A DNA stretch of 6,868 nt from Terriglobia bacterium (GTDB lineage: Bacteria; Acidobacteriota; Terriglobia; UBA7540). The stretch spans positions 1-6,868 of the forward strand of contig JASHSC010000538.1 in the NCBI GenBank assembly GCA_030036915.1, written 5' to 3'. The translations under genes and the position numbers were made by a program. The notes under the pieces were generated by a model that was not told the origin of the DNA, ran no database searches, and was given only the letters and a program-made list of their open reading frames with translations. This document shows positions 6,258 to 6,868 of this stretch, one piece after another. Within the stretch, counting starts at the first letter, position 1. Each line of letters begins with the position of its first letter.

Positions 6258-6286
6258 TTGACGCTCACAGGAACCAAAGTTAGAAT
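6258..6286 (+). promoter_or_regulatory. Sigma70-type promoter for acpP
   Basis: TTGACG at 6258-6263 and TAGAAT at 6281-6286 each match the consensus at five of six bases, with the ideal 17-nt spacer. Transcription would start near 6293, leaving a leader of about 29 nt that carries the strong acpP Shine-Dalgarno. A dedicated promoter suits acpP, because the carrier protein is needed in far greater amounts than the Fab enzymes. Activity is inferred. Confidence 0.75.
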
Positions 6287-6307
6287 GAGCGGCCCCATGT
6301 AAATTTG

Positions 6308-6313
6308 AGGAGG
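6308..6313 (+). promoter_or_regulatory. Consensus Shine-Dalgarno of acpP
   Basis: AGGAGG, a perfect anti-16S match, lies eight bases before the ATG at 6322. It is the strongest internal ribosome site in the window and points to high translation of the carrier protein. Confidence 0.85.
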
Positions 6314-6321
6314 ATTGACTG

Positions 6322-6564
6322 ATGGCTTCGCCCGATGAGAAGGTGAAACAAATTATTGTGGAGCAGCTTGGCGTGGATGAGGCGGAGGTGACGCCCACGG
6401 CGCACTTCGTCGATGATCTCGGCGCTGATTCCCTGGATATCGTGGAATTGGTGATGGCATTTGAAGAAGCTTTCGAGATCGAGATCCCTGATGAGGACGC
6501 TGAGAAAATCACCACCGTGAAAGACGCGATCGATTATATTCAGGCGCATACCAAGAAAAATTGA
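6322..6564 (+). CDS. acpP: Acyl carrier protein (AcpP)
   Basis: AcpP carries the growing acyl chain on a 4'-phosphopantetheine arm and is the shared substrate of FabD, FabH, FabG, FabF and PlsX. The 80 residues match the family's usual 75-85. The attachment serine is S37 in the invariant GADSLD motif, followed by the acidic recognition helix (DIVELVMAFEEAFEIEIPDEDAEKI) that docks partner enzymes. The protein is strongly acidic, as expected, apart from a KK near the C-terminal end. It has its own promoter and a consensus Shine-Dalgarno, and lies in the standard fabG-acpP-fabF order. The gap before it (185 nt) is the largest in the window and is filled by repeats and the promoter. Confidence 0.98.
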   Translation: MASPDEKVKQIIVEQLGVDEAEVTPTAHFVDDLGADSLDIVELVMAFEEAFEIEIPDEDAEKITTVKDAIDYIQAHTKKN

Positions 6565-6595
6565 GTCAGTAAAACGCTGAGTCGTCGGATCACCG

Positions 6596-6625
6596 GGCCG
6601 TCGAACTTTGGATCGCGTGACGGCC
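6596..6625 (+). other. Hairpin in the acpP-fabF gap
   Basis: GGCCGTC (6596-6602) pairs perfectly with GACGGCC (6619-6625) around a 16-nt loop, and a flanking CC (6593-6594) and GG (6626-6627) may extend the stem past a mismatch. No T-run follows, so a factor-independent terminator is not supported. It could trim read-through or stabilise the short acpP mRNA end. The role is inferred. Confidence 0.4.
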
Positions 6626-6656
6626 GGACGATTTCGTGGCAGACGGATAGAACCCC

Positions 6657-6665
6657 AGGGAGGAG
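6657..6665 (+). promoter_or_regulatory. Shine-Dalgarno that fixes the TTG start of fabF
   Basis: AGGGAGGAG ends seven bases before the TTG at 6673, an ideal distance. No ATG or GTG upstream in this frame gives a sensible protein, so the TTG is the likely start. Confidence 0.8.
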
Positions 6666-6672
6666 TACAGCA

Positions 6673-6868
6673 TTGGACCGGAGAGTGGTGATTACCGGTG
6701 TCGGACTGGTGAGCGCCGTCGGCTTGGATGCCGCTGAATCGTGGCGGAATCTGCTGGCGGGCAAGCCGGGCGTTGCGCCCATCACCCATTTTGACACGAC
6801 CGGATTTTCGGCAACCATTGCGGCCGAGGTGAAGGGGTTCGACCCGCTCAATTTCATGGAAAAGAAGG
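6673..6868 (+). CDS. fabF: 3-oxoacyl-ACP synthase II (KAS II, FabF), 3' partial
   Basis: FabF condenses acyl-ACP with malonyl-ACP in the elongation steps of fatty acid synthesis. Only the first 65 codons are in the window; the frame runs off the right edge. From the TTG at 6673 the protein opens MDRRVVITGVGLVSAVGLDA, the hallmark N terminus of KAS I/II enzymes. It continues with SWRNLLAGKPGVAPITHFDT, then an AAEVKGFDPLNFMEKK segment that fits FabF (usually written DPxxxxxxKE). The catalytic Cys and the two His lie beyond the edge and cannot be checked. Position directly after acpP favours FabF over FabB. The gap to acpP is 108 nt. Confidence 0.92.
   Translation, partial: MDRRVVITGVGLVSAVGLDAAESWRNLLAGKPGVAPITHFDTTGFSATIAAEVKGFDPLNFMEKK

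Noticed and set aside
6285..6302. Six-codon open frame and an ATG-TAA start-stop just upstream of acpP
   Set aside because: The first ATG overlaps the -10 box, so it would not be transcribed from the predicted start, and the ATG-TAA has no ribosome site of its own.
1..6868. CRISPR arrays, tRNA or rRNA genes, insertion sequences, toxin-antitoxin or defence genes
   Set aside because: I looked for these and saw none. All long plus-strand frames belong to known housekeeping families.

Overview
The window is a compact, all-plus-strand stretch of bacterial housekeeping DNA. It appears moderately G+C-rich by eye, with low-complexity, A+T-richer gaps. It carries the lipid-synthesis cluster yceD-rpmF-plsX-fabH-fabD-fabG-acpP-fabF, preceded by the 3' part of a lipoylated 2-oxo acid dehydrogenase E2 gene. 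Gene order, protein sequences and the GTG/TTG starts suit a free-living Gram-negative-type bacterium. Acidobacteriota is my best guess, from the look of the E2 and Fab proteins and the repeat-laden gaps. That is inference; no marker in the window proves it.

Layout: 1-1202 is the E2 acyltransferase, truncated at the left edge. In the 141-nt gap after it, a near-perfect sigma70-type promoter (TTGACA, 16 nt, TATAAT; 1290-1317) fires into yceD (1344-1853), a DUF177 protein rich in cysteines. A gap with two hairpins leads to rpmF (1927-2112, ribosomal protein L32 with four zinc-ligand cysteines). Then come plsX (2200-3210), fabH (start revised to 3291, end 4271), fabD (TTG start at 4379, end 5317), fabG (5393-6136), acpP (6322-6564, with its own strong promoter at 6258-6286 and strong Shine-Dalgarno) and the first 65 codons of fabF (TTG start at 6673, cut off by the right edge).

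How they work together: FabD loads malonyl groups onto the AcpP phosphopantetheine arm. FabH condenses acetyl-CoA with malonyl-ACP to start a chain, FabG reduces the beta-keto intermediate, and FabF elongates. PlsX turns finished acyl-ACP into acyl-phosphate for phospholipid synthesis. YceD and L32 tie the cluster to ribosome production, a linkage seen in many bacteria. The dehydratase (FabZ/FabA) and enoyl reductase are not in the window. The E2 enzyme probably belongs to a separate transcription unit.

I found no new enzyme system. The most unusual content lies between the genes. No two genes overlap, every gap is 73-185 nt, and two gaps (plsX-fabH and fabG-acpP) carry related short repeats with a period of about 8 nt built on TTTGGC/GCCAAA. 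In the fabG-acpP gap these form the arms of a nested imperfect palindrome of roughly 110 nt just upstream of the acpP promoter. No stretch over 300 nt lacks a gene.
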